NCBI RefSeq assembly: GCF_021216655.1
Contig: NZ_CP080437.1
Span: 2,976,001 to 3,040,000, forward strand
Origin: Clavibacter michiganensis
Lineage (GTDB): Bacteria > Actinomycetota > Actinomycetes > Actinomycetales > Microbacteriaceae
Length of the DNA stretch: 64,000 nucleotides
Direction: 5' to 3'
Positions 55,088 to 62,539 of this stretch are shown piece after piece (the stretch's first letter is position 1; every line of letters begins with the position of its first letter). Below the pieces are notes generated by a model that worked only from the letters and a program-made list of their open reading frames with translations, was not told the origin of the DNA and did no database searches. The position numbers and the translations under genes are program-made.

Positions 55088-55399
55088 TCAGGGCCCCGCG
55101 ACGAGGAGCACGGACGCGAGCAGCGCCGGCACCGCGCCCAGCGCCGCGAAGGCGCCCGCAAGGAGCAGCGCGACGTCCGGCCGGGCCGGACGCTCGCCGC
55201 GCCGGGCGGATCCGATGAGCAGCCGCACCGCGAGCGCGACCGCCGCGATGCCGCCGAGCGGGATGACGGCCAGCGGCAGCAGGCGCCCGCCCGCGGATCC
55301 CCAGGCCGGGAGGAACGCGACCGGCACCGCGCACGCGGCCAACACGAGGGCGACGACGGCGACGACGCGCAGCCGGCGGACGCGATGGGCGGGGGTCAT
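55088..55399 (-). CDS. Small membrane protein, unknown function
   Basis: A 103-residue protein with three membrane helices (VVAVVALVLAACAVPVAFL, LLPLAVIPLGGIAAVALAV, VALLLAGAFAALGAVPALLA) and a basic N-terminus. TACGCT at 55406-55411 lies exactly six bases before the ATG, which supports the start and the gene. No family is recognised. Confidence 0.7.
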   Translation of the reverse strand: MTPAHRVRRLRVVAVVALVLAACAVPVAFLPAWGSAGGRLLPLAVIPLGGIAAVALAVRLLIGSARRGERPARPDVALLLAGAFAALGAVPALLASVLLVAGP

Positions 55400-55472
55400 G
55401 CCCCCAGCGTAGGAGCGCGTCAACACCCTGCGCCGCGGCCCGGAGCCGGCCGGCGGCATGCCAGCATGGGCC

Positions 55473-56078
55473 ATGCGCATCGCCGACTTCCCCGTGCCCG
55501 ACACGGTCGCCGCCCGCGGAGCCATCGAGCTCGCGACCTCGTACCAGTCCGCCGCCATCACGGCCCACGGGATCCGCTCGTGGCTGTGGGCGGAGGCGTT
55601 CGCCGTGGTCGAGGGGCTCGCGGAGGTGGACCACGAGATCCTCTACGTCTCCGCCGTGCTGCACGACATCGGCACGGTCACCGAGTTCGACAACCACACC
55701 GTCTCGTACGAGCACGCGGGCGGGCACGTCGGCGTCGCGCTCACGGCCGGCGCCGGCTGGCCCGCCGCGCGGCGACAGCGCGTGCTCGACGCGATCGTGC
55801 GGCACAACTGGCCGTCGGTGGATCCGGAGCTCGACGTCGAGGGGCACCTCCTGGAGGTCGGGACCGGCCTCGACATCTCCGGCGCGCGGCCCGATGCGCT
55901 GCCCGAGGAGTTCCTCCGCGAGGTGCTGGCCGCCCACCCGCGCGGGGCGCTCGCCGCCGAGTTCGGCGCGTGCGTGCGCGACCAGGCGGAGCGGAAGCCC
56001 GACACGGCCGCCCGCCGCCTCGTCGACGGAGGCCTCGTGCGGAAGCTCGCGGAGAACCCGCTGGAGCGGCTCGGATGA
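55473..56078 (+). CDS. HD-domain protein (cyanamide hydratase-like)
   Basis: A 201-residue protein. The metal-binding set is visible as TAHGIRSWLWAEAFAV, VSAVLHDIGTVTEFDNH (HD) and EHAGGHVGVA with later VRHNW. This arrangement occurs in the cyanamide hydratase/DUF-type HD hydrolases. ATG 55473 has CAGCAT five bases upstream; ATG 55458 in frame is an alternative. Its stop overlaps the next gene (ATGA). Confidence 0.85.
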   Translation: MRIADFPVPDTVAARGAIELATSYQSAAITAHGIRSWLWAEAFAVVEGLAEVDHEILYVSAVLHDIGTVTEFDNHTVSYEHAGGHVGVALTAGAGWPAARRQRVLDAIVRHNWPSVDPELDVEGHLLEVGTGLDISGARPDALPEEFLREVLAAHPRGALAAEFGACVRDQAERKPDTAARRLVDGGLVRKLAENPLERLG

Positions 56079-56359
56079 GCGGCCGGATCCGCATGACCGC
56101 GCTGCTCGCGGTCGCCGCGCTCGCCGTGGTGGGCGGGGCGCTGGCGCTCGTGTGGTCGCTCCTGCAGCCGGTCTCGCTGGGCTTCTTCGCCTACGCGCCC
56201 GAGTCGGGCGAGACCTTCACGACGCCCGGCGTCCACATCCTCGCCTCGGGATCCCTCGTCGCCGCCGGCGTGCTCGCCCTCGGCCTCGTGGGGCTCGCGT
56301 TCTGGACAGGGATCCGCGTGGGCGGCCGTCGCGCGCGGCACGAGCCCGACGCGTCCTAG
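56075..56359 (+). CDS. Small two-helix membrane protein coupled to the HD gene
   Basis: A 94-residue protein with helices at about residues 7-30 and 59-80 and an external loop containing FFAYAPESGETFTTPGVHIL. It starts in a four-base overlap with the HD gene. It ends tail to tail with the next gene, sharing CTAG as both stop codons. No known family is recognised. Confidence 0.72.
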   Translation: MSGRIRMTALLAVAALAVVGGALALVWSLLQPVSLGFFAYAPESGETFTTPGVHILASGSLVAAGVLALGLVGLAFWTGIRVGGRRARHEPDAS

Positions 56360-57030
56360 CGGGCGCCGTCCTCGGCGGCGCGCGCCGCTTCCAGCGCCCG
56401 GTCGCGCTCGTCGCGCCAGATCGCGCGGTACGGGAACGCGGCGTCGACCGCGTCGCTGCGGATGACCGCGAGGGAGGCGGGGGAGAGGGCGAAGACATCG
56501 GCGTCGTCGTGCGCGTGCGCGAGCGGGTAGCCGTACCGGCCGCGGTGGTGCGACAGCCAGAGCACCACGAGGTCGCGGTCGTCGGCGAGGTGCGTCGTGT
56601 CGACGTCGCCGCGCTCGTGGCGGGTCACGGTCCACCCGCCGCCGCGAGCGGGGGCCGCAGCGAAGTCGGGATCGCCCATCCAGCGCCAGCCGTCGCGCGT
56701 GCGTCCCGGGCCGCCGTAGGGGGCGTCGACGAGGGCGTCCGCGAGGGCCTCGGGCGTCCACGGCGCGGGGAACCACGACGTGAGGCTCACCGAGAGCTCG
56801 AGCGGCGTGAGGCGGCGGGGATCGGATCCCGGGGTGGGGAACCGCGGGCGCTCGAGCGCCACGGCCAGCGCGACGGTCGGCAGCTCGGGCCCACCGCCGT
56901 CGACGAGCGCGAGGTGCGTCTGCAGCATGCGCACGTAGCGCGTGTGCTCCGCCTCGTCGGCGAAGGGCGGCAGCGGGATGCCCGGCACGACGGGCGAGCC
57001 CCAGGGCGCCCGGTCCTCGAGGAATGACAC
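56356..57030 (-). CDS. Hypothetical protein, 224 residues
   Basis: A soluble protein with patches GSPVVPGIPLPPFADEAEHT, LTSWFPAPWTPEALADALVD and VLWLSHHRGRYGYPLAHAHD. No signal peptide or known domain is recognised. GTG 57030 has AGAGGG upstream. It lies downstream of the YhgE operon but is separated from it by the hairpin at 57061-57090. Confidence 0.75.
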   Translation of the reverse strand: MSFLEDRAPWGSPVVPGIPLPPFADEAEHTRYVRMLQTHLALVDGGGPELPTVALAVALERPRFPTPGSDPRRLTPLELSVSLTSWFPAPWTPEALADALVDAPYGGPGRTRDGWRWMGDPDFAAAPARGGGWTVTRHERGDVDTTHLADDRDLVVLWLSHHRGRYGYPLAHAHDDADVFALSPASLAVIRSDAVDAAFPYRAIWRDERDRALEAARAAEDGAR

Positions 57031-57060
57031 GATCCGCCCTCTCCGCGGAGGCCGGCGCGC

Positions 57061-57090
57061 CCGCCCGACCTGTCTAGCAGGCGGGCGGGC
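57061..57090 (-). terminator. Terminator after the YhgE operon
   Basis: CCCGCCCG-A-CCTG pairs with CAGG-CGGGCGGG around a TCTAG loop: 12 bp with one bulged base, 27 bases beyond the YhgE stop in the direction of transcription. Confidence 0.6.
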
Positions 57091-57116
57091 GGCGGGCCGA
57101 GCGCGCGATCAGCGGA

Positions 57117-59222
57117 TCAGCCGATGAGCGACGGCCGCAGATCGCGCAGCGTGCGGTGCGACGTGATGCGGATCGCCCCGGCCAGCGCGACCGCGAGCCC
57201 CGCGACCAGCCACAGCGCGAGCACGCCCGCATCCTGGGCGGCCTGCCCGAGGTCGCCGCCGTACATGAGCTGGCGCAGCGCATCCACCGCGAAGCTCATC
57301 GGCAGCACGTGGTGCAGCGCCGCGAGCGGCCCCGGCAGCGTCTGCCAGGGGAACGTGCCGCCCGCGGTGACGAGCTGCACGACCATGAGCACGAGCCCGA
57401 GGAACTGGCCGACGCTGCCGAGCAGCACGTTGAGGGCGAGGATGATCGCCGCGAACGTGATGGAGGCGAGCACCATCGTCCCGTACATCGCGAGCGGGTG
57501 GGCGATGCGGAAGCCGAGCGCCCCGGCGACGATCGCGTAGAGGCCCGCCATCTGCACGACGCCGAGGAGCGCGGGCGTGAGCCAGCCCGCGAGCGTGATC
57601 CTGAGCGGCGCCTTGCGGGCCGTGATCGCCCGGCGCGACAGCGGCTTCACGATGAGGAACAGCGCGTAGATCCCGATCCACGCGGCGAGGCTGATGAAGA
57701 ACGGCGCGAGCCCGGCGCCGTACTCGCCGGCCTGCGTCACGGCGTCCTGGCGGAGCGCGACCGGGTCGCCGATCGTGTCGGCCTGCGCGCCGCGCTGGGC
57801 CTCGGTGGACGCGGGGATCTGGTCGAGCCCCGAGTCGAGGCCGTCGCGGAGCTTCGTGGTGCCGTCCTGCAGCGTGCCGAGTCCGGTCGCGAGCGAGGTC
57901 GCGCCGTCGGACGCGGAGTGCGCGCCCGTGGCGAGGGTCGCGCTGCCGTCGGCGGCCTGCGCGATGCCGTCCGCGAGGGCGGGGGAGGCCTTCGCGAGCG
58001 CGTCGGCGCCCGTCGCGACCTGCGAGCTGCCGGACGCGAGCGTGCCCGCGCCCTGGGCGAGCGCGGCGGATCCGGTCTGCAGCTTCGCGGCGCCGGCGGC
58101 GACCTGCGCGCTGCCCTGGGCGACCTGCTCACTGCCGGTCGCGAGCCGCTGGAGCTGGGTGTTGAGGCCGTCGGCCTTCGCGGCGGCGCCCGTGATGTCG
58201 GTGCCGAGCACGTCGAGCTTCGCGAGGGCCGCGTCGATGTCGGCCTGCGGGATGCCCGCCTTCGCCATGCGGTCCTGGATGGCGGTCCGGAGCGCCGGGA
58301 CCCTCCCGGCGAGCTGGTCCACGCTCGCGGTGGCGGGCGATCCGAGGGCCGCGATCTGCGCGTTGCCGTCGGCGACCTCGCGCGCGCCCGCCGCGGTCTG
58401 CTGCGCGCCCGGCGTGAGCGCCGCCGCGCCGGTCGACAGCTCGGTCGCGCCGGAGGAGAGCGTGGCCGCGCCGGACGCGACCTGGTCGGCACCCTTGGCG
58501 AGCTGCTTCGTCTGCGCGGGGAGCTGCGCCGTGCCCGTGCGGAGCTGGCCGAGGCCGGAGGAGAGCGTGTCGGCGCCGGTCGCGAGCTTCCCGTTCCCGG
58601 CCGCCAGGTCGTCGGCGCCGGAGCGCGCGGTGGCCGTCCCGTCCACGAGCTGCTGTGCGCCCGAGGCCGCGTCGCCGAGGCTCGAGCGCACGTCCGCGAG
58701 GCCGAGCAGGAGCTTGCCCGCGGCCTCGGTGCCGACGCGCGAGGCGACCGACTTCGTGATCCGCGCGCCGGCCTGCTGCGCGATGGTGGTGGCGAGGTAG
58801 CTGTTCGCGTCGTCGGTGGCCATGACCACGCGGGCCTGCTGCGGATCCGTGCCCGAGGACGACGAGAGCGCCGCGGAGAAGCCGGACGGGATGGTCAGCG
58901 TGAAGTCGTACGTGCCGTCCTCGAGGCCCGTGCGCGCCTCGGCGGAGGAGACCTCGTGCCAATCGAACGAGGCGTCGTCGAGCACGTCCTTCGCGACGTC
59001 GGTGCCGTAGTCGACCGGCTTCCCGTCGACCGTGGCGCCCTGGTCGGCCACGACGAGCGCGGCGGGGACCTTGTCGAGGCTGCTGTACGGATCCTGGTTC
59101 GCCCAGAGGTACAGGCCGCCGTAGAGCACGGGCACCAGCACGAGCGCGACGAGCGCGACCTTGGACATGGTGGTGGCGGTGAGGCGCGTCAGCTCGGCGC
59201 GCACCAGGGGGATGAGTCTCAT
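57117..59222 (-). CDS. YhgE/Pip-family membrane protein
   Basis: A 701-residue protein. A membrane helix at about residues 20-40 (KVALVALVLVPVLYGGLYLW) is followed by a very long extracytoplasmic region. Most of that region (about 190-500) is a heptad-like run of units such as QVASGAATLSSGATELSTGA. Five or six membrane helices form the C-terminal ABC2-like part (about 520-690). These proteins relate to the phage infection protein and to type VII/ESX-linked membrane proteins; the role is uncertain. ATG 59222 overlaps the upstream gene's stop by four bases, making it the last gene of a TetR/ATPase-like/YhgE operon. Confidence 0.9.
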   Translation of the reverse strand: MRLIPLVRAELTRLTATTMSKVALVALVLVPVLYGGLYLWANQDPYSSLDKVPAALVVADQGATVDGKPVDYGTDVAKDVLDDASFDWHEVSSAEARTGLEDGTYDFTLTIPSGFSAALSSSSGTDPQQARVVMATDDANSYLATTIAQQAGARITKSVASRVGTEAAGKLLLGLADVRSSLGDAASGAQQLVDGTATARSGADDLAAGNGKLATGADTLSSGLGQLRTGTAQLPAQTKQLAKGADQVASGAATLSSGATELSTGAAALTPGAQQTAAGAREVADGNAQIAALGSPATASVDQLAGRVPALRTAIQDRMAKAGIPQADIDAALAKLDVLGTDITGAAAKADGLNTQLQRLATGSEQVAQGSAQVAAGAAKLQTGSAALAQGAGTLASGSSQVATGADALAKASPALADGIAQAADGSATLATGAHSASDGATSLATGLGTLQDGTTKLRDGLDSGLDQIPASTEAQRGAQADTIGDPVALRQDAVTQAGEYGAGLAPFFISLAAWIGIYALFLIVKPLSRRAITARKAPLRITLAGWLTPALLGVVQMAGLYAIVAGALGFRIAHPLAMYGTMVLASITFAAIILALNVLLGSVGQFLGLVLMVVQLVTAGGTFPWQTLPGPLAALHHVLPMSFAVDALRQLMYGGDLGQAAQDAGVLALWLVAGLAVALAGAIRITSHRTLRDLRPSLIG

Positions 59223-59887
59223 CGGGTCTGCGTTCCGTCGTTCGAGGGTGTGGGGGAGTCGAGGGCGGCGACCGCGTCGTCGGCGGGGAGCGCGGCGATC
59301 GCCTCGGCGGCGGCTTCGCTCGTGACGACGAGGACGCCGGTGCCGGAGCGGGCGAGGTCGCGGAGGACGCGCATCCACGCGGCGACCGCGCCGCCGTGCC
59401 GCTCGGGCGAGGTGACGACGACGGCCTCGACGCCGTCGCGCGAGGCGGCGAGCGTGGTGAGGAGGCGGATCCGCGCGACCGCGGGGACCGCCGAGAAGGG
59501 CGCGCGGGCGAGGTCGGCGAGGCCCTGGTCGTCGAGGATCACGCCGACCTCGTGTCGGCCGGAGCGGTGGCCGGCGAGGGCCAGCTCCTCGGCGACGACC
59601 GCGCGGAGCGTGACGTCGTCGGCGGGCTCGTTGATCCGCGGGGTGTCGACGAGCGCGACCCGCTCGGCGACGCGCACGGCCACGCCGGCGGAGTCGTCGC
59701 CGTCGAGGGCGAGCGATCCGCCGTCGACGCGCATGCGCCCGGAGGCGACGAGGGAGAGGACGGTGGGGCGCAGCTCGGTCTCGGCGATCGCGATCACGGG
59801 ATCCGGGCCCCCGTAGGAGAGGGAGATCGCGGGCAGGGCGGGCGCGGGGCCGTCGCCGACGCGCGCGTCGCTCAGGGCGACGATCAT
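59219..59887 (-). CDS. Degenerate ABC-type ATPase-like partner of YhgE
   Basis: A 222-residue protein that follows the layout of ABC ATPases without their catalytic residues. The Walker A region reads AIAETELRPTVLSLVASGRM where GxxGxGKST is expected. The signature-like region is PFSAVPAVARIRLLTTLAAS, and the Walker B region is GVEAVVVTSPERHGG, lacking the Asp-Glu pair. A switch-like GTGVLVVTS follows. ATP hydrolysis is therefore unlikely. It overlaps both the TetR gene and YhgE by four bases and is conserved as an intact frame, which suggests a non-catalytic role with the YhgE membrane protein. The family assignment is an inference from pattern only. Confidence 0.6.
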   Translation of the reverse strand: MIVALSDARVGDGPAPALPAISLSYGGPDPVIAIAETELRPTVLSLVASGRMRVDGGSLALDGDDSAGVAVRVAERVALVDTPRINEPADDVTLRAVVAEELALAGHRSGRHEVGVILDDQGLADLARAPFSAVPAVARIRLLTTLAASRDGVEAVVVTSPERHGGAVAAWMRVLRDLARSGTGVLVVTSEAAAEAIAALPADDAVAALDSPTPSNDGTQTR

Positions 59888-60567
59888 GACGCGGCCTCCG
59901 TGCGGGCCGCGGTGGCGGGCGCGGCGGCGACGTGGGGCGTGCACTCGCGGAGCTCGGGGGTGGCGGCGATGAGCTCGCCGGCGGCGCGCCAGTCGAGGCC
60001 GCAGAGGGCGAGCGAGGTGAGGATCACGAGCGAGTGGCCCTCCGCTCGGCCGATGTCGCTGCGGGTCGCCTCGTCGAGCACCGCGAACGCGCCGCCCTCG
60101 ATCAGCCGCGCGAGCGTGGGCGCGGGGATGTCGCCGCGCAGCTCGCCCGCCGCGATGCCGCGCTCGACCACCCGCTGCAGCTCGGCGCGCAGCGGCGCCA
60201 GCTCGGCGCCGACCTCGCGCGCGTGCGGCCCGCGGACGGCCACCCGGGCCATCACGCGCACCTGCTCGACCTCGGCCCAGAGGCGCGCGCCGATGAGGGC
60301 GATGTGGATCCGGCTGTCGTCGTGCGCGATCCCGGCCAGGGCCTCGACCACGCGCCGGGCACCGCGCTGCAGCACCTCGCGCACGAGGTCGTCGCGCGTG
60401 GCGAAGTGCCCGTAGACGGCGCGGCGGCTGAGGCCGGCGGCGGCGGCGATGGTCTCGAGGGAGGCGTCCGGGTCGCGGTCGAGCGCGACCACGGCCGCGT
60501 CCACGAGGGCCTGGCGGTTCGTCGCGGCGTCCTTGCGGGGCGCGCGCGCGGAGGCGAGGGAGGTCAT
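59884..60567 (-). CDS. TetR-family regulator of the YhgE operon
   Basis: A 227-residue protein. The helix-turn-helix is at residues 15-60 (NRQALVDAAVVALDRDPDAS, AAAAGLSRRAVYGHFATRDD). TACCCT at 60574-60579 lies exactly six bases before the ATG (leaderless mRNA). A palindrome in the spacer of this promoter is the likely operator, so the operon is probably self-repressed. It is the first of three overlapping genes. Confidence 0.92.
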   Translation of the reverse strand: MTSLASARAPRKDAATNRQALVDAAVVALDRDPDASLETIAAAAGLSRRAVYGHFATRDDLVREVLQRGARRVVEALAGIAHDDSRIHIALIGARLWAEVEQVRVMARVAVRGPHAREVGAELAPLRAELQRVVERGIAAGELRGDIPAPTLARLIEGGAFAVLDEATRSDIGRAEGHSLVILTSLALCGLDWRAAGELIAATPELRECTPHVAAAPATAARTEAAS

Positions 60568-60573
60568 GCGACC

Positions 60574-60603
60574 AGGGTAGTGATCCTGCACACCTGTGTG
60601 CAA
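60574..60603 (-). promoter_or_regulatory. TetR promoter with operator in the spacer
   Basis: On the minus strand: -35 TTGCAC (60598-60603), an 18-base spacer, -10 TACCCT (60574-60579), start at 60567, the A of the ATG. The dyad TGCACAC-CT-GTGTGCA at 60587-60602 fills most of the spacer and would block RNA polymerase when bound. Confidence 0.75.
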
Positions 60604-60660
60604 CTTAGTCCGGCGAGCTCCCAGCTCGCGACCCGTCCCGCGTGCGTGCGCCCGCCCGGA

Positions 60661-61974
60661 TCAGCTCCGCAGCGTCTCGCTCGGCAGCTCGCCGAACGCG
60701 CCCGCGTACGACGCCGCGAACCGGCCCAGGTGCGCGAAGCCCCACTCCTCGGCGACGCTGCGGACGGTCGTGGTGCTGGGCGTCGCGTCCAGGAGCTGCG
60801 CGCGCACCCGGCGGAGGCGGATCCCGCGCAGGTACTCGGTGGGCGTCTGGCCGTGGTGGCGGCGGAGCGCGAGCTGGAGCACGCGCGTCGAGATTCCGGC
60901 GGCGGCCGCGGCCTCGGCGGGCGTGATGGGCAGGTGCGCGTTGTGGTGCAGGTACTCCACGGCCACGCGGATGTGGGCCATGCGCGGCGCGCGCAGCTCG
61001 TCCGGCATCTCCACGTCGTCCCAGGGGAAGAGGCGGAGGGTCGCGCGGGCGAGGGACAGGTCGGCCTCGAGGCGCATCAGGGGCGACGCGTCCGGATCCG
61101 TGATGATCGGGGCCGCTGCGGCGACCGCCTGCCGCCAGACGGCGGCCGTCTCGGCGCTGGGCACGCTGCGGTGCTCGAACAGCAGCGGACGCGCGGGGCC
61201 GTGGTGGAACTCGGTCGCGGTCTGCTCGAGGAAGCCGGCGTCGAGGTGGACGCAGTTCTGCCGCGTGGAGCTCGCCTGGTACTGGAACGGGCGGCCGGTA
61301 GGGAGGAGGAACGGGAGCTGGCCGCGGGAGGTGACGGCGCGGGATCCGCGGTCGACCGTGATCTGCCCCTCGAGGAACCACGTGACCACGTGCTCCGGGA
61401 GCTGACCGCTCTCGGCCCACTGCGTGCCGGCGATGCGCGATGTGCGGAGGGTGACGCGCTCGCTGCCGAGGATCGCGTAGCGGTAGGAGAAGGCCTTCGT
61501 GCGGCGGTCCGGTGCGAAGCGGATCCCCTCGAGGATCGAGCCGAAGCTCGTGGTGGCCTCGTCGATGTCGGCGCCGGCCATGACGGCCCGCAGGAACGGC
61601 TCGGTCGTCGCGGCGGCGGGAGCGGGGGCGGTGGCGGTGTCGACGGGCGCCGCGACGGCGTCCGTCGCGGCGGGCATGGCGGTCGTCGCGGCGGCGGCGG
61701 CGCGGGAGTCGGCGGCCATGCCCATCACGGCCGCGCCGGCCCCGGCGACGAGCGAGAGGGGTCCGGTGCCCAGCGACGCGGTGTCGGGGGTCGCGTCGGA
61801 GGCGGACGCGATCGAGGATCCGCCGCTCGGCGACGGCGCGAGGAGCGACGCGGCGTCGGACGCGGCGGTCGGCGACGCGACGAGCGCTGCCTCGATCCCC
61901 GCGGGGTCGGCGTGCGGCGTGCGGGGGCGGAGCGAGGCATCCCTCGTCCCGATGGGGGGCAGCGTGGTGGTCAT
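60661..61974 (-). CDS. AraC-family regulator with long Ala-rich N-terminus
   Basis: A 437-residue protein. The first 125 residues are low-complexity Ala/Ser/Thr/Pro. A cupin-like sensor region (about 130-310; ERVTLRTSRIAGTQWAESGQ, TWFLEGQITVDRGSRAV) follows, and the C-terminal AraC double helix-turn-helix (about 335-435) shows PITPAEAAAAAGISTRVLQL and GQTPTEYLRGIRLRRVRAQL. The N-terminal extension is unusual for the family. AGGAACC precedes ATG 61974. Ligand and targets are unknown. Confidence 0.9.
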   Translation of the reverse strand: MTTTLPPIGTRDASLRPRTPHADPAGIEAALVASPTAASDAASLLAPSPSGGSSIASASDATPDTASLGTGPLSLVAGAGAAVMGMAADSRAAAAATTAMPAATDAVAAPVDTATAPAPAAATTEPFLRAVMAGADIDEATTSFGSILEGIRFAPDRRTKAFSYRYAILGSERVTLRTSRIAGTQWAESGQLPEHVVTWFLEGQITVDRGSRAVTSRGQLPFLLPTGRPFQYQASSTRQNCVHLDAGFLEQTATEFHHGPARPLLFEHRSVPSAETAAVWRQAVAAAAPIITDPDASPLMRLEADLSLARATLRLFPWDDVEMPDELRAPRMAHIRVAVEYLHHNAHLPITPAEAAAAAGISTRVLQLALRRHHGQTPTEYLRGIRLRRVRAQLLDATPSTTTVRSVAEEWGFAHLGRFAASYAGAFGELPSETLRS

Positions 61975-62314
61975 GGTTCCTGCGGTCTCTGGGCGTCGGT
62001 CGTCTCCGCCCTCCCGCTCATCATGCATCGTGCACTCACGGTGGGGCTCCTCCCGGGACCCGGGAGATGACGGTCCTTCGGCGCGGCCCCGTCGGAGAGC
62101 GGGTCGTCGCTCCGCGGATATCCGCTGAGCGAAGACGCGTCCCCCGGACGCTTGCGACGGCGCTGGTCGCCGGCTCCCCGCGCGCGCCCCGTCCGCGCCC
62201 GGGAGACGCACCGCGGGCGCCCTGGGCGCGCACCGGATCCGCACGGCCGGGCCGCCTAGGCTCGGGTGTCGCGGCCGGCTTCCCCGCCGCATCCGCACTC
62301 CCGAGAGGCGCCGC
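61975..62314. other. 340-base intergenic region with two palindromes
   Basis: No gene is seen. CTCCCGGG-A-CCCGGGAG at 62050-62066 is a perfect inverted repeat with 8-base arms. GCGGATATCCGC at 62114-62125 is a perfect palindrome inside a motif shared with 40960-40975. TAGGCT at 62257-62262 is a likely -10 for the small membrane-protein gene at 62315. The palindromes may be operators for the AraC regulator or its neighbour. Confidence 0.55.
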
Positions 62315-62518
62315 ATGACGAGCGACCGGTCCCTGGCCTTCATCCTGCTGCGCTCGTGCCTCGTGATGGTCGCCCTCGGCGTCGTCACCGTGCAGACCGG
62401 AGGCGGGCTCGGCGTCGTGGGCGTCGTCGCGTTCGTGCTCGCCGCGGGCCTCGGCGGCGGCGCGACCTTCTACTGGCGCCGGCACCTCGCGGCCAAGCGG
62501 CGCGACCCCTTCAGCTGA
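62315..62518 (+). CDS. Small membrane protein, 67 residues
   Basis: Two membrane helices (SLAFILLRSCLVMVALGVVT and GLGVVGVVAFVLAAGLGGGA) and a basic C-terminus (RRHLAAKRRDP). GAGAGG lies before the ATG. No family is recognised. It is convergent with sbcC, 21 bases between stops. Confidence 0.72.
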   Translation: MTSDRSLAFILLRSCLVMVALGVVTVQTGGGLGVVGVVAFVLAAGLGGGATFYWRRHLAAKRRDPFS

Positions 62519-62539
62519 CGCGCCAGGGCGCGCGACCCG

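Noticed and set aside
58100..58700. Repetitive DNA in the YhgE gene as a possible CRISPR or satellite
   Set aside because: It encodes a heptad-like Ala/Ser/Gly coiled region with varied codons; there is no exact repeat-spacer structure.
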